This document shows, piece after piece, positions 1 through 56,619 of a stretch of 64,000 bases of DNA (the first letter of the stretch is position 1; each line of letters begins with the position of its first letter). The notes below the pieces were generated by a model. That model saw nothing but the letters and a program-made list of their open reading frames with translations, ran no database searches and had not been told where the DNA came from. The translations under genes were made by a program, and so were the position numbers. The stretch is from Paralvinella palmiformis (Eukaryota; Annelida; Polychaeta; Terebellida; Alvinellidae), in the NCBI GenBank assembly GCA_025642065.1, contig JAODUP010000120.1, positions 276,001 to 340,000 on the forward strand, read 5' to 3'.

Positions 1-4
1 TTAC

Positions 5-44327
<44,323 letters not shown>

Positions 44328-44420
44328 CCTCAGCCTACCTCAGTCCTACCTCCTGTCATTGGTAACTACATTGCCTTCTATGTTTGTCACACAACCAACC
44401 TCAGAACACCTGTAATATGG
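44328..44420 (-). promoter_or_regulatory. Putative 5' leader of HELZ
   Basis: Upstream of the start codon the leader holds an in-frame TGA (44342-44340) and a purine-rich stretch, gaggtaggactgaggtagg. A possible acceptor atgacag|GAGG lies near 44355, so a further non-coding first exon may exist upstream. No TATA box or CpG-rich promoter stood out. Confidence 0.35.
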
Positions 44421-45280
44421 TATGGAATAATGAAAAAATCAATTGGTGCAATCAATTTGTCATATTTAATTTAACTTGATGGATAATTATCTTGACAAGA
44501 TTAACAGAACGAGCAAGGTTTGCCATTTAATAGACCACAGTAAAATTGTAAAAGCCTAACCACAAGGCGCTTTTAGCTAAAGAGATATTTGATTATATCA
44601 AGTGGTGGATCATAGTCTTGTGTGCATCCCCATATAAAACTAAGTGTATTTTATAATCATCAAAGATGTGTTTATATTTCACTGTCCAGTAGGAGCCTTG
44701 AAAAGAATGTTTTTGCTCAGTTCCCCCCCCCCCCAGCAGGGGTCAGATCCTGTGTTTACTTTCACAACCCTGCTGGGTACTAAACCACTTACATATGGTA
44801 AGTTCACAAAAGGTTATTAAAACAGTTAGGTCTGGGGAGAGGCTATAGTAGTCACAGTTTTAAGAGAGGAGGGGCAAGTTTTATGCTCCATATTGGCATT
44901 TGGAGTGAGAAGATAAAATTAATGGGGGACTGGAGGCCTCATTGCTATGAAAAATATATTGATGTATCAATTCCAATGACAACACAAGTAATGTCAACAT
45001 TTGCTAAAAGCCGCTCTACATCTTACTAATAACTGCTCTCTACTAATGGTGATTGGAAAAGAAATGTTGTAATAATATATGTAATGTGTAGAATTCAATG
45101 CATGCTGCCTGAAATGATTAAAGAGAGTTGTTGTACACATAAATGTAACATTTTTTTTATTACCTATTCTAAACATTAAGGGGGTGGATTTATTCCTAAA
45201 TAGCAATATCTCTATATAGATTACAGGTAGGCTATGTGGTGGTGTCACAGTGTTGTGGGCGGAGCCAGCACATGGTCAGT
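44420..45280. other. Upstream of HELZ: no gene seen
   Basis: A C10 run at 44724 and short frames only. This should contain or approach the HELZ promoter, but no core element could be chosen. Confidence 0.5.
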
Positions 45281-45284
45281 GTGC

Positions 45285-45287
<3 letters not shown>

Positions 45288-45334
<47 letters not shown>
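45288..45334. repeat. (TA)n microsatellite
   Basis: TA repeats of about 23 units, with open YIYIY frames on both strands that are not coding. Confidence 0.94.
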
Positions 45335-45336
<2 letters not shown>

Positions 45337-45419
45337 AGCCTGGGGATATTTCCTGAAATACAAGGAATCAAAGTTCTGGATCAATGTGGTTTCAGTATGT
45401 TGGTAACACCACATGTAAG

Positions 45420-45545
45420 TGATAATGTGGTAAATTAATTTGTGGATTTTTTTTTTTTAAGGAAACTTCAATTCAAAATTTCTCAATTCTAATTCAAAAT
45501 TTCTCAATTCCAATTCCCTTTTTTTAAATAATCAATTCCATAAAT
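45420..45545 (-). repeat. Second copy of the GGAATTGGAATTG-type repeat
   Basis: The minus strand gives GGAATTGATTATTTAAAAAA, GGGAATTGGAATTGAG and TTGAAGTTTCCT, then AATCCACAAATTAATTTACC, in the same order as 13870-13975 on the plus strand. Confidence 0.65.
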
Positions 45546-45719
45546 GACAAAACTATGTGTATATAGCTAAACATATATACAAGTTTAATATGGTGACCCG
45601 ACTGATAGCTTTATCTCAGGTATCAGTGTTATCTGGATATCAATAAATATGAATATGGCTAAGTTTGTTCACCAGTACTTAAGGTACAATACATACTAAG
45701 GTAGAAGATGAATTCTATT

Positions 45720-45812
45720 TATGGACACTTCAAGGTGAATTGGTTTTGAACCCAGGTACTATAGATATGTTGCCAACTGCGCCACCAGTTAGGCCATGGA
45801 GGTACAAAAAAA
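45720..45812 (-). mobile_element. Possible SINE head fragment
   Basis: The minus strand shows CCTCCATGGCCTAACTGGTG and CCTGGGTTCAAAACC at A-box/B-box distance. No body was matched. Confidence 0.35.
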
Positions 45813-45849
45813 GTTGTTGTATACATTGATCATATGGGATAAATTTCTA

Positions 45850-47700
45850 CTTGTGGCATTATGTATATGTCAATTACAGTGAATCAGTAAAAGTTGAAAT
45901 TAGCAGAAACCCACACACAGATAATTATGAATTTGACAGAAGTCTTTAAAAAAAATTGGTTGGGGGTTACATGGCCAAAACAAATCCATCAGGTAGGGAG
46001 GAGTTTTTTTATATAGATTGTCTAGTGGAAGATATTGTTCAGGAAGGATTTTTTTCATTCAACTACATGCATGCCAGTAATGATTCACACTAGATATATA
46101 TCATACAACTTACAAGCTTGTTTCAGATATAGACTCACTTAAATGAACTAGTAATAGTCTACTAACAATTCACATAAAGCACAACTCACCCTTGTTTTGG
46201 ACCATCAAATGTGGCACCAAAAAGGAAACTATACTGTGAAAGTGCACACGATTTCTGATGACGTATTTAGGTCATCGATCAGAAGATTACACATAAATGT
46301 AAAACCATTATTTATCTGTTAAAACCACCAACAGTGTAGCGAATATCAAGACTAACTCATTTGTTAACCTTTCTAAATCAATATTTATGAATAAATAAAA
46401 AAAGGTTGTGTGACCAGATAACATCTCGGACCCAGTGAAGAAAGCGCAAGTAAACCAATATATCAGTGACCAAATATAACTTGTTATTACTGAAGTTGAG
46501 AGAGTACTGATGCATTGTGCAGGCCGTCAAAGCAAAATACCAATCAAATGACAAATACAAGCAGAACTTAAGGATGAAAAAATAGTTGAGATGTATTTTT
46601 TATTTCAGTTCCACACAGGCATTTTTTTAGTAATACAGTCGTGTAACCCGCATCAAGATTATTTTTAAGACTATCCTGAAGTGCACTTAGAAGCCACCAC
46701 AATGGATTTCACAGATTAACTTGACATATAAGCAGCAAGGGACAGTTAGTCCATTCGATTTAGAAGCCATGACAATTCATTTTGATATATCGTTTAATTC
46801 TAAAGGTAATAGACCTTGCCAATTAAGCTAGTGACATCTGGCAGCAGAATTTAGAACTACTACAATCGGGTTGTAAACACGACCAGTTAATTGCAGTCTG
46901 GATCATCATTCCTTTTCAGTGTGTACGCGAGATTTGTTTGTATATTTTAACGATCATTGCCGGTGATAATACTCCACAATTCCAACAGCCAGTAAAGGAA
47001 AATGAAAAATAAGGTTATATTTAGTATATTTCTATTCAAAGAAGACTTTTTAGTAAACAAAATAGATTAAATTGGAAGTTCTATGTGGTAGTTTGCAGAA
47101 CACATTTCCCGTGTACAAGCAGATTGCCGTATTCATAGTGAAAGTTTACATATAGGCAGTGGCTTTCCCGTAGTGTTTCTTCAATATTCATCTTTGGCCA
47201 TTTATAATAATATCGAAAATGGATAAGGCAGTTGTAATGCTATCATTTTACCAGGACAATTCAGAGATATCTTCAACAATTTGTTTTATTTGTGGTTATT
47301 TTCCAGGTAGAATGTTCGCCATTGTCTAGCAGTAGACTTATGGCACATGCTAGTGATACTGCACCGGCAAAATTCTAATAAACAAATGGTTGTGCTATTT
47401 GGATCGAAAATACTCATCAAATTGGAGACATATTGTGTTACGCAAAAGTAGTGATTGATAGAGCAATAATCCAGCATTGATATATTGCATTTGGGTATTA
47501 TTTCTTGTGAATTAACGCAAACCATGAGTTGATTTTAAAATGTAAACAAACCCTGTCTGTCGCCATTTCAATTTTCAAGCAATAACCGATACCAGCGGAC
47601 TTCGCTAAAGAAATATTTACTCTCATTTGTTGACAATAAGAACATTTAATAATGGAATACGCTGAACAACATGAAACAAATCTATCACTAGAAGTATTTT
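45850..47700. other. Intergenic sequence, no feature recognised
   Basis: AT-rich with short unsupported frames (46378-46560, 47286-47525). Nothing repeated within the window. Confidence 0.5.
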
Positions 47701-47739
47701 CTTATCTGAATTCCAACTGTATTATGCAGTAGATCTTTG

Positions 47740-47987
47740 TTCAAACAGAGATGTTCAGAACAAGAATCCAGCCTACATTGAAAACCATGAAACTCCACCT
47801 CCGCTGCTCAAGTTTCGTGTGTGAAGCCCATTTATTGCTGCAGTACTACACTCTACAGTATGAAAGCCTTGTTGGTGGCAGAGGGGCACTGAAGCAGAAA
47901 AGGACTTTGTTGCCTGGCAGTGTCCCGATAGTACAGCTTCAGTGTCAAGCTGTGGGTGGCCAACAGAAAAGATGCAGTCGCACCTGA
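47740..47987 (+). pseudogene. THAP-domain-like fragment
   Basis: The frame reads HLRCSSFVCEAHLL and, 25 residues later, LKQKRTLLPGSVPIVQ. The C-x2-H pair after a hydrophobic run, followed by LxxGxVP, is the order at the C-terminal end of the THAP zinc-binding DNA domain (with AVPTIF in typical members). The first Cys pair is missing or in another frame, so this may be a remnant of a P-element-like transposase or of a THAP gene. Weak call. Confidence 0.3.
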
Positions 47988-48069
47988 CTGTTTAGCCACG
48001 CCCTGACTACATTCAAGGTGTGGTGTGTCAGACAGCTGTCAAATGTCTGACCGATCGAGGCACTGAACT

Positions 48070-50450
48070 GACAACACTGAAAACCTATAAAAAAATTAGT
48101 ATTCATGAACAGTTAGCTCATTCCAGATTCTCAAATTGAAGTGGCCGCTGTTTTTTTAACCTAACACATTTATAGTGCATCATATACAGTTAGTGGTGAT
48201 CATGGAGTTGTCTCGGTTGATGCATCAGTGCCATTAAGAATTGTCTAAACTTTGATCATGTCATTTCTTTCTGTGTGCCAAGCTCAAATGTTTACACTGT
48301 GCTTTTCATTCTGGTATAAATACTACCAAGAAAGTATTGGTGGAGACGACCATAACTTGTCCATACATTGTTATTGCTATTCCAGTTGTAACTATATGGG
48401 GTCACAGGAAGCAATTTTGCTAATAATACATGGGTGATGGGGTCTGAGCAATAGAAAAATTATGGATGGTGGTGTAGACTTGAAATTTTTTTTTAGAACC
48501 AAGAAGAAATTAATTATATTGGAGATAATGTAACACTAACAGTTTAACACAGAAAAATTGTATTTTATTTTGTCAGTATCACCGCGAACTGTAGTGACGT
48601 CTGTGCAATAAATGTTTGTGGTATGTCATTGCCAGGGAATGGATTGATAAAATCCAGATATTTCTGAACCTAATGCCATAAAAACCACAGTGTTTTACCT
48701 ATTTAGACCCTTTAACCTGATTTTTTTTGAGGCCACATATTACACTATAATGCCAAAATTGGCAATTCTTCCAGGGGACAATAATTATATCCTTATACTT
48801 CAGCTTGTAGGCATACAACAAATCACAAACTAAAACACAATCTAGGACGAATATTATCACAAATGCATACTTCTAGCAAGCTAACAAATCATGCACATAA
48901 AATATATCTATTAGCAAACCTGCATAAAGTGTATTAATCTATAAAAAAATATTATTATAACCAAATTTGTACATGGCATACAAAATGAGACTACTTGATA
49001 AAATTTCATATACAGATGCCATATTTAATGGGGAATATTAGTTCGAGCAAAATTTTAAATTATGGGTGGTTGGGTGTGTTAAAAACTTGGGTTGTAGGTT
49101 TAGGTGATGAGGGTAAAAAAAGAGTGCCTTTCGCCACCCTCATATAATTATTTCTGGAAGAGCCCTTACAGACTATGCACGATCGCTGATGTGACATCAT
49201 GAAGACAGTCCCTTTGGTCTGCAAAACTCAATCACAGAGCTCTGTAAGGAAGCAGCCAGAAGCAATGGCATTTGCTTTCTTCCACCCAGACAAAGATGAG
49301 CCAGTAACACAACACACCAGTTGCTTTAGCCAGTAGATTGTGGACACTCAGCAGATCATGCTTAATTATGTTTTTATTGTACACTATTAAAAAAACTATT
49401 CACTGATGCTATGATTTGTCGTGCAAGTTTATTTTTTGTAATAAAGTAAAAAGCATGCAGTAATACACAAACCTGTCAAACTTTTAATATTGTAGTAAAT
49501 GTGACAAACAACAAATGATCGATATAGAAAATAAGATTTTTAATGGCTCTAAGATTTATGATACAAATCACATAATATTAGTAGATTTTTATGTTGACCA
49601 TTTAAATCCAGTGTGTTTTCCATCTGGGCTAGGGAATGTTTCCCTGATCTTGTTGACGACACACAGTTGTCATGCACAACTATACCCCAGCACCATCGGA
49701 CCAGTTGTCTATAAGCCTGTAAATTCTGAAAAAAATAAACATTTCTCTGTTACCATCCATAAAATGTTAATGTGAACATTTCTTGGGACATGTACTGTAT
49801 TATGGGATATTTGGATTGGGTTTATGTATGATATTTATACCATGACTGTATCACGTTACTAATGGATAAGCTATGCAAATAAAGTTTCTTTTTAAAGATA
49901 TTGAAATGTATGAGTTTGACTCACTCATGTTGTGGGAACTCCAGTTGACATTGAACCTGGTGGTGATACTGCAACAGTGCAAGTAAGCAACATCCAGGAA
50001 TACAGGTAGTTGGCCACAAATTCTGGATGTTGTGTCATGCATGTGAGGATTGTCTCAGGGTAACCCTCCATCTTTTCAATGATCCTGGCACTCTCTTTGA
50101 CAACAGAAGCTTTCAATATCTGTGCCTATCACCAAACACTCTGAACATTTACACCTACAAAATATCAAGAGACCAATATAACTACCAGAACACAGACCTA
50201 CAATATGGCTACATCATTACGTATACAGAACCAAGCGTGATGTGCATCATATTATTTGTGGTGTTGGAATATCTATAGACTATAGGCTTACTCTACTTCC
50301 TACCGAGTACAATCATAACAATGACAACTGAGCTGTCAAGTTGCGTGTGGCCGCTTACAGTAACTTATTATTGCCCGGTAAACAGTTCTTTTCTCTTATG
50401 TATTTACAACATAAAGAATGATGATGACATACTAGATACACGAATGATGG
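48070..50450. other. Intergenic sequence, no feature recognised
   Basis: Several short frames on both strands (48252-48437, 49515-49775, 49925-50116) show no domain or splice pattern. Nothing repeated within the window. Confidence 0.5.
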
Positions 50451-50472
50451 TTGTTAACCATTTTAAAGAGAC

Positions 50473-50664
50473 TTAGAATATACTAGATGTGTATAACTGA
50501 ACGAACCGGTACGTGTTTCCAACTCCGAACTCAGTTGTGTCGACGAACAAGCCTGCTGCCGCTAACAGTCTCCGACAATTTTGGTCTCCATCGTTTCCGT
50601 CACAATGTTTCTTCTTCGGATCATGTTGTGTGAGTGACGAACTCTTCTTCATACTAATCCACAT
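50473..50664 (-). other. Possible exon or reading frame of unknown nature
   Basis: 63 codons read MKKSSSLTQHDPKKKHCDGN and ALAA-like LLAAAGLFVDTTEFGVG. The base composition is richer in CG dinucleotides than the surroundings. No family is recognised and splice sites are not obvious. Confidence 0.25.
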
Positions 50665-50819
50665 CAGATCGAATAGTAGCCATCCAAAGATTCAGAGAAA
50701 TTGGACATTATGGTGGATTAACAGTGAGATTTTGTGGTTTATTGGAACGATCTACATCACAACATACTGCGGGTGTTTCCGGAGATGTCGGGTGTTTCCA
50801 TAGAAACTTGTGATTTTTA

Positions 50820-51830
50820 AATTTAATTTATGGTTTTTCCAATTTGATAACTGTCAATGATAGATTGGGGAACAACTAATTAGACTGAATATGTTTTCAA
50901 AAGTCGAGTTTTTGCTGACACATACCCTTTAATAAATTCTAGTATTATTTCCTTAAGTTGTACATGAGTATATACAGTATCTATTATGTTATATAGTTTT
51001 ACCTATTAAATTTAATTTGAAAGTATATTTATTAAATATATGTTCAAATTAAATATATTATATTTTGTGTGATTTATAAATAAAAAATTTCTGTAAAATT
51101 GTGCGAAAGGTAACAGCAATGTTTGATTGATGATATTCATCTGCAAGAAATAGTGCATGTTTTTTCAGATGAAAGTAGCAAACATATGGAACAATAAATG
51201 AATGTTCATAGGTGCATGTGCACAAGTAAGTAAATCTACTAGTGGGTAATTTGTGGCTGTTGTCTATATTTTTATGTGTAAATTACAAGACGCATTCAAA
51301 TTAATTTGAAAATTTGTATTAGTCAGTGGGAGATTTCATGCAATTTCTCAAAAATGCAATATCATGGATCTGGTAAATTGTGGTCCAAGGTCTGACCATA
51401 TTATAGTCAATTATGTATTATACTGGTCCATGTTATATATAATGGGGCCACACTATAGCTGCATGAATAAAATATGAAATTACAACATCAAATGGTCAGT
51501 CATCATTATAATCCAGTGGATATAACACAAATGTCAATTACAAGTTACTGGATCAATATTGTCATTATTATCTGTACATGTATTTCCTGCTTATGAAATT
51601 AACAATTTAGTTATAATTTATTACATCTAGTCTCTAAATTTCATAATGCATGCAGTCATTTGTGCTATTTGAAACTTCTGATGTTCTTAAACTTTTTGAG
51701 AACCATAATGAAAATAAGTATTCACAGTAAGTGTGTTATCCTTAATATTCATTTAATGTACTATAAGTTTAGTTTTATATCTTTGTATTATAATGTACAT
51801 GAATTATAATTCATGAATAACTCATAAAAT
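50820..51830. other. Very AT-rich intergenic sequence
   Basis: No gene or mobile element is visible. There is a short near-palindromic part atttaatttgaaagtatattt / atgttcaaattaaat at 51008-51057. Confidence 0.5.
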
Positions 51831-51838
51831 CAACAGGA

Positions 51839-52018
51839 GCGCCTCCATGGTCTAACGGTAGCGTGTTGGATCACAGATCACTACCACCCGTGTTCGAATC
51901 TTGGCTTGGGCATATCTGAACGTTGTTTCATATTTGACTTTGCTTCATTACCTTTGGAGGTCACTTGGCCCATTTAGTCTATCATGTGCAGAAAAGTGGC
52001 CGTAAAACATCATCATAA
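51839..52018 (+). mobile_element. SINE family A copy, full length
   Basis: The head gcctccatggtctaacggta with A-box, B-box gtgttcgaatcttgg, then gggcatatctgaacg, tcattacctttggaggtcac, cagaaaagtggccgtaaaac and atcatca tail. This copy best shows the layout of the family, roughly 175 bases, with head like a tRNA and a body not seen in other elements here. Confidence 0.9.
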
Positions 52019-52019
52019 A

Positions 52020-53890
52020 ATAAATAATTTTTAAAGCTAATAACTACTAATATTCAGTAGACGAGTAGGGTAACCAAACAAAATATCAGCAAACATTTAT
52101 CTACATGATAGTCTATGTCTCTATGTATGTGATTAACCACTTAAGTCTTAATCCATCATAATCATTGGCACCAGGCTCTCAAGACTCGACCTGTATTTAG
52201 AAACTGATCAGCATTTCTACTAATTTGGCTTTCACTCTGACTAGTCAATAGACGCGAGTAAACATCTACACTACACTCTACTATCTACAGACCTGGGACC
52301 ACACGTCATATGATAGTCATAGAACACCTCATTATGATTTAGTCATTATGATTATGCTCAGAGTGAGAGGAGAGAATTGATCAAATTCAGGTGACTCAGT
52401 CAGTCAGTGATGGGTAGATATATGTAAAATAGATGTAGTAGGTCTTAGGTTTAGGCCAATAGTAAATCAACAACATATGACTTAAGCATCTTAGCATGCC
52501 CATGGCCATGGCCATGGTGATGGTCACGATAGTGACACGCCACGACACGTTAAATTAAAAAAGATTAAAGTTGTCAACAAATAAGGTAAAAGTAAGCATA
52601 ACATTTTATATATTCGTTAGAAAATCAAACGAAACAAGTGCGTTATAACTTACTAAATTGGTGTAGAACTGACAATGCAATAGAAAAGAGTCAATCATCG
52701 CGTTCGACATAATATTTACAATATAGTGTTCATTCCAAAATATTTCACATATCAAAAACCTCTACGACCGGAAATAGTACCAACTTCTTCGTGTCGTCAG
52801 TATTCGGTAGGTGGCAGTCAATCTCGGCAACAACAAACCATTATTGCCTTCATAAGAGATAGTATAACTAAAGTCAAAGGCGGGGTAGGACTTAATTAAA
52901 TAAAGTATAAACATTCCGCTATCCTGAGTAACAATATGGATACTAAGCAGAAGGTTATTTCTTTCTATTTTACGATGTTCACATTAGAAGCGATGATATT
53001 TACTAGTAAATTAATAATAATAATATTAATATTATTACACCTATTTCAGTATACTATTTGGCCTGTGTGATCGTTATCGCGGTTATGTCAACTTATGTAT
53101 AGTGCATATACGACATAACGACCTCATTAATATATCAGGGTTTCTATAAATTGTTTTGTAAGTGACTATAGAAGGCAAATGCTACCATCTGTTTGTTTTT
53201 AAATAAATATTTTAATGTCGGAACAAATAATTTTTAACTACGTTTAGAAACAAATGATCTCTGAAAGCTGATGGTTTTACATTTGGCATGATAATTGATC
53301 TAAAACTGATCGATAAAGTCAATTGATCGAATATATATTTGCCATGTGTTATAATTATTGTCTTAGGTACGGTTATGAGAAATAAACATATCGTTCATGG
53401 AGGGGGGGTCTATCGAATGAAACATCCCACAAATACCAGTACGTAATACTGGGATTCTAAACCTGATTGGACGTCATGGAGCGCAGTCCACTGACCACAA
53501 TATTAATAATAATATGACAGCAAAGATTTTTTTTAAATATGACGAAATAAGAAGTCATGCAGGTTTTAAAAAGTTACTTAATTCATCACACATTTTAAGC
53601 TAATCCACATTCTGTTATTAAGAATTGGAAAATAAATTTGGATTTTTTTCACTTTGGAAAGTAAATTAAGACAGCATTTATATTTGTGCCTCTGGTTTTA
53701 TAATTGAATGATCGAATATTAGCAGCTTATCTATATATTAACTCTTTTTAGTAATGGAATCAGCCCAATATAAATACACTATAAAGCATGTATAGTGTAC
53801 AATAAGCATAATGCGCCAATTCGGATCTTAGAAGTGTATTTGAATGTTAGAAGAAAGTTGAGGCGTTTTGCTTAATTTCGATGAAAAGCT
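52020..53890. other. Intergenic sequence, no gene recognised
   Basis: Contains ggccatggccatgg-like repeats near 52500 and short AATA runs near 53015. No conserved frame. Confidence 0.5.
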
Positions 53891-54051
53891 ACAATTCAGC
53901 GCGTGCGTTGTATTAAATTGATGTAGCATATGCATGGGGTGTTTCGTTGTTTGTACTAGCGCAGCTTGCCACGCACCGTTTGCGTTATGCCTAATTCTGT
54001 AAACAACCTAGAATGAGCAACGCTATCATTCATGATGTTAGTCATTTCAGA

Positions 54052-54435
54052 TCAGAGATTCGCAATAGGGTTCATAAAACGAGGCATAGCACGCCAGTTC
54101 AGTCCGTATGCACGATTTCTTAACGTTACACAAAATTCAGGTTTACCGGAGCGAGTAATTTCATTATAATCTCGATACAGAAATGTGTCCTGAAATCTTC
54201 CAGTAAAAGTTGTCTTGCGGTGATCTACAAATACAGATGCCGATCGACATTTCTGCCGATAAACATCGGAAAATGATCCCGTCATCACGAGCTTATAGCC
54301 TCTAGACATGCAGGTTCTTCATCGTGACCTTGTCGAAAACATGTCTGCGATTTCTAACCGGGACGTCTTTTCTATGCAATAGGAATAAATGCTCTCATCG
54401 TTAAATACGACGTGCATAGCTGTGTAAGATCTTGA

Positions 54436-54489
<54 letters not shown>

Positions 54490-54642
54490 GTTTGTGAGGT
54501 CAGTCCAGCTTAGGTCGGGAGTAGGGACACCAATCTGCACAGATGCCATGCACTTCATACTCTTTGATGCGTTCATATATTCGGTCGGGAAAATATGGTA
54601 CCCCACTGGCACGATATCGTTTAGTCACAACGGGTCAATCAA
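54052..54642 (-). pseudogene. Unidentified reading frame of about 190 codons with one in-frame stop and an (Arg-Glu)n tract
   Basis: A single minus-strand frame is open from about 54630 to 54052 except for one TGA at 54321-54319. It reads GYHIFPTEYMNASKSMKCMA and VPTPDLSWTDLTNP, then (RE)8 coded by a GA microsatellite, then TAMHVVFNDESIYSYCIEK, the stop, and GYKLVMTGSFSDVYRQK to NWRAMPRFMN. The composition is that of a folded protein. I recognise no family. It may be a pseudogene, a domesticated or dead element, or part of a multi-exon gene. The microsatellite may have expanded inside the coding sequence. Confidence 0.4.
54440..54487. repeat. (CT)24 microsatellite inside the unidentified frame
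   Basis: A pure CT run; on the minus strand it codes alternating Arg-Glu. Confidence 0.95.
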
Positions 54643-54656
54643 CAGATATGAACACT

Positions 54657-54658
<2 letters not shown>

Positions 54659-54704
<46 letters not shown>
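54659..54704. repeat. (CT)23 microsatellite
   Basis: A second pure CT run 170 bases from the first. The two are in the same phase and strand. Confidence 0.95.
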
Positions 54705-54706
<2 letters not shown>

Positions 54707-54755
54707 ACATTTGAGGTAGAGGAGACCCATTGGAGACAGCCATTGAACACTAACG

Positions 54756-55111
54756 TTGTTTTGCGTTTCGGGGAGAATCCCCAGGCTGTCGCTTAATCAG
54801 CACAGCCTCTATGTTGGAGTGGTTAAGAAACTCATCCCCCACGACTCACAGTGGAGCAGTACGGAAAGATGGAGCGGAAATACCTTGAGGGTGGTCACTG
54901 CCAGTGTTTTACGTCATCAGGGGGTCTTAACGCCCCCCTTTGTGTTAAATAATTCAGTGGAGACGGCAGCGCCATTTAACGTGGTCAGCCACCCACGATG
55001 TTGTGAGCCGATAAATTAATCTCTGGAAAAGTTTCAACCTCTTGCTGGGATCAAACTTGTGACCCTTGGCACCAAGTGCCGGGTGATTGACCCCTAGGCC
55101 ACCGAAGCTCA
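54756..55111 (-). mobile_element. SINE family D copy with a 16-bp target-site duplication
   Basis: The insert is flanked by identical 16-mers cattgaacactaacgt (54741-54756 and 55112-55127). On the minus strand it begins GAGCTTCGGTGGCCTAGGGG (A-box), with B-box ACAAGTTTGATCCCAGC, a body of about 270 bases and an A-rich end GAAACGCAAAACAA. Perfect duplication and tRNA-like head show a fairly recent retroposition. A more diverged copy is at 62.94-63.15 kb. Confidence 0.85.
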
Positions 55112-55130
55112 CATTGAACACTAACGTAAG

Positions 55131-56616
55131 TGACGTAATTACAGACCTGTTTCAAATCTTACATTTTTATCTAAAGTTATAGAAAAGGCAGTTGCTTTCC
55201 ATCTAAACAAATATTTAATCAATAATAACCTTAATGAATCACTACATTCTGCCTATAAAAGTGGTCACAGCACTGAAACAGCCTTTGCTTCGAGTGAAAA
55301 ATTATATTATGATGTCAATTGATCAAGGTAAGCCAATAATACTTGTTCTTCTGGACCTGTCTGCTGCATTTGATACAGTTAACCATAATGTACTTTTCTC
55401 TGGGTTAAAAGACATGTTTTGTCTGTCAGGTAGAGTACTTGAATGGTTTAGATCCTATCTGGAACAACGCTCCCAGAGAGTGTCTGTTCATGGTATTTTA
55501 TCTGACATTCAGTTTTTGTTATCTGGTGTACCACAGGGTTCAGTTCTTGGTCCTCTAGTTTTCACAATGTATACCCGTCGTCTTGGGATCATTGCGCAGC
55601 GATATGGGGTTAAATATCACTTGTATGCTGATGACACACAGCTGTATATATCACTGGATCCTGACAATGAGTTAAATTTCTCCTCTTCCTTGAAGAATTT
55701 AGAACATTGTATTGCTGATATTCGGCTATGGATGACTCAAAATCTTCTAAAACTAAATGATAATAAAACAAATATTTTATATTTGGCATCACCACATTGT
55801 GTTAAATCCCTAAAGACACCAGCATTACAGATTGGTGAATCTTCGATTACCCCTAATGGGTCAGTAAAAAATCTAGGGGTTATTTTTGACCAATGTATTA
55901 ACATGCATGAACATATCACATCAGTATGCCGAGCTGCCTACTACCATCTTAAGAACATCCACTGTTTAAAAACATTATTGACACATGAATCACTTGTAAC
56001 TGTAGTTCGTGCCTTTGTTACATCTCGTATAGACTATTGTAACTCCCTGTCATATGGCATATCTGATTATAACATTAATCGCCTTCGGCGAATTCAGAAT
56101 AGTGCAGCTCGCATTGTAACAAATACTAGAAAATATGATCATATCACCCCAATTCTTCAAAAACTACATTGGCTACCTGTTAGACAGCGTATCCATTTTA
56201 AGATTCTGTTAATAACTTATAAATCTATTAATGATATGGCGCCAGAATACCTGTGTGAACTGGTTTCCATTAGAAAGTTATCCCGAAAACTCGGGTCATC
56301 CAGTCAGATACTATTGCAGGTGCCAGTGTCTCAGCTCAAGTCATATGGTGATTGTGCATTTAGTGTTGCAGCCCCCACTTTGTGGAATAAGTTGCCGGCA
56401 AATATTAGAAATGCGTCGACTCTTGGAAATTTTAAGTCTCTTCTAAAAACACACCTATTTAAGGTCGCTTTCACAGATAAATAATTATTATCTTTTAAAT
56501 CATTACAGGGTTTTTAGACATTATTTGGGGTATTATTATATTACATATTATTTGTACAGCGCCTTTGAATGGCTCCTGCTAGTAAGGGCGCTTTATTAAA
56601 TATACATTATTATTAT
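55131..56616 (+). mobile_element. L2/CR1-like LINE, 5'-truncated; reverse transcriptase frame nearly intact
   Basis: Reverse transcriptase of a non-LTR retrotransposon. It starts NYRPVSNLTFLSKVIEKAV, has one extra T in the run at 55284-55286 that shifts the frame, and then stays open to 56484 (about 410 codons). Visible: LLDLSAAFDTVNH (first catalytic Asp), GVPQGSVLGPLVF, YADDTQLY (55624-55635), LLKLNDNKTN, SRIDYCNSL, NSAARIV, LHWLPVRQRI and a C-terminal LFKVAF. The 3' end is aagggcgctttattaaat and (ATT)n. The endonuclease part is absent. Fragments of the same family lie at 5.6, 8.3, 10.0, 28.5, 28.9 and 30.4 kb. Confidence 0.93.
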
Positions 56617-56619
56617 TAT

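Noticed and set aside
54319..54321. Selenocysteine recoding of the TGA in the unidentified frame
   Set aside because: No SECIS-like fold was noticed downstream and no selenoprotein family fits; a disabling mutation is simpler.
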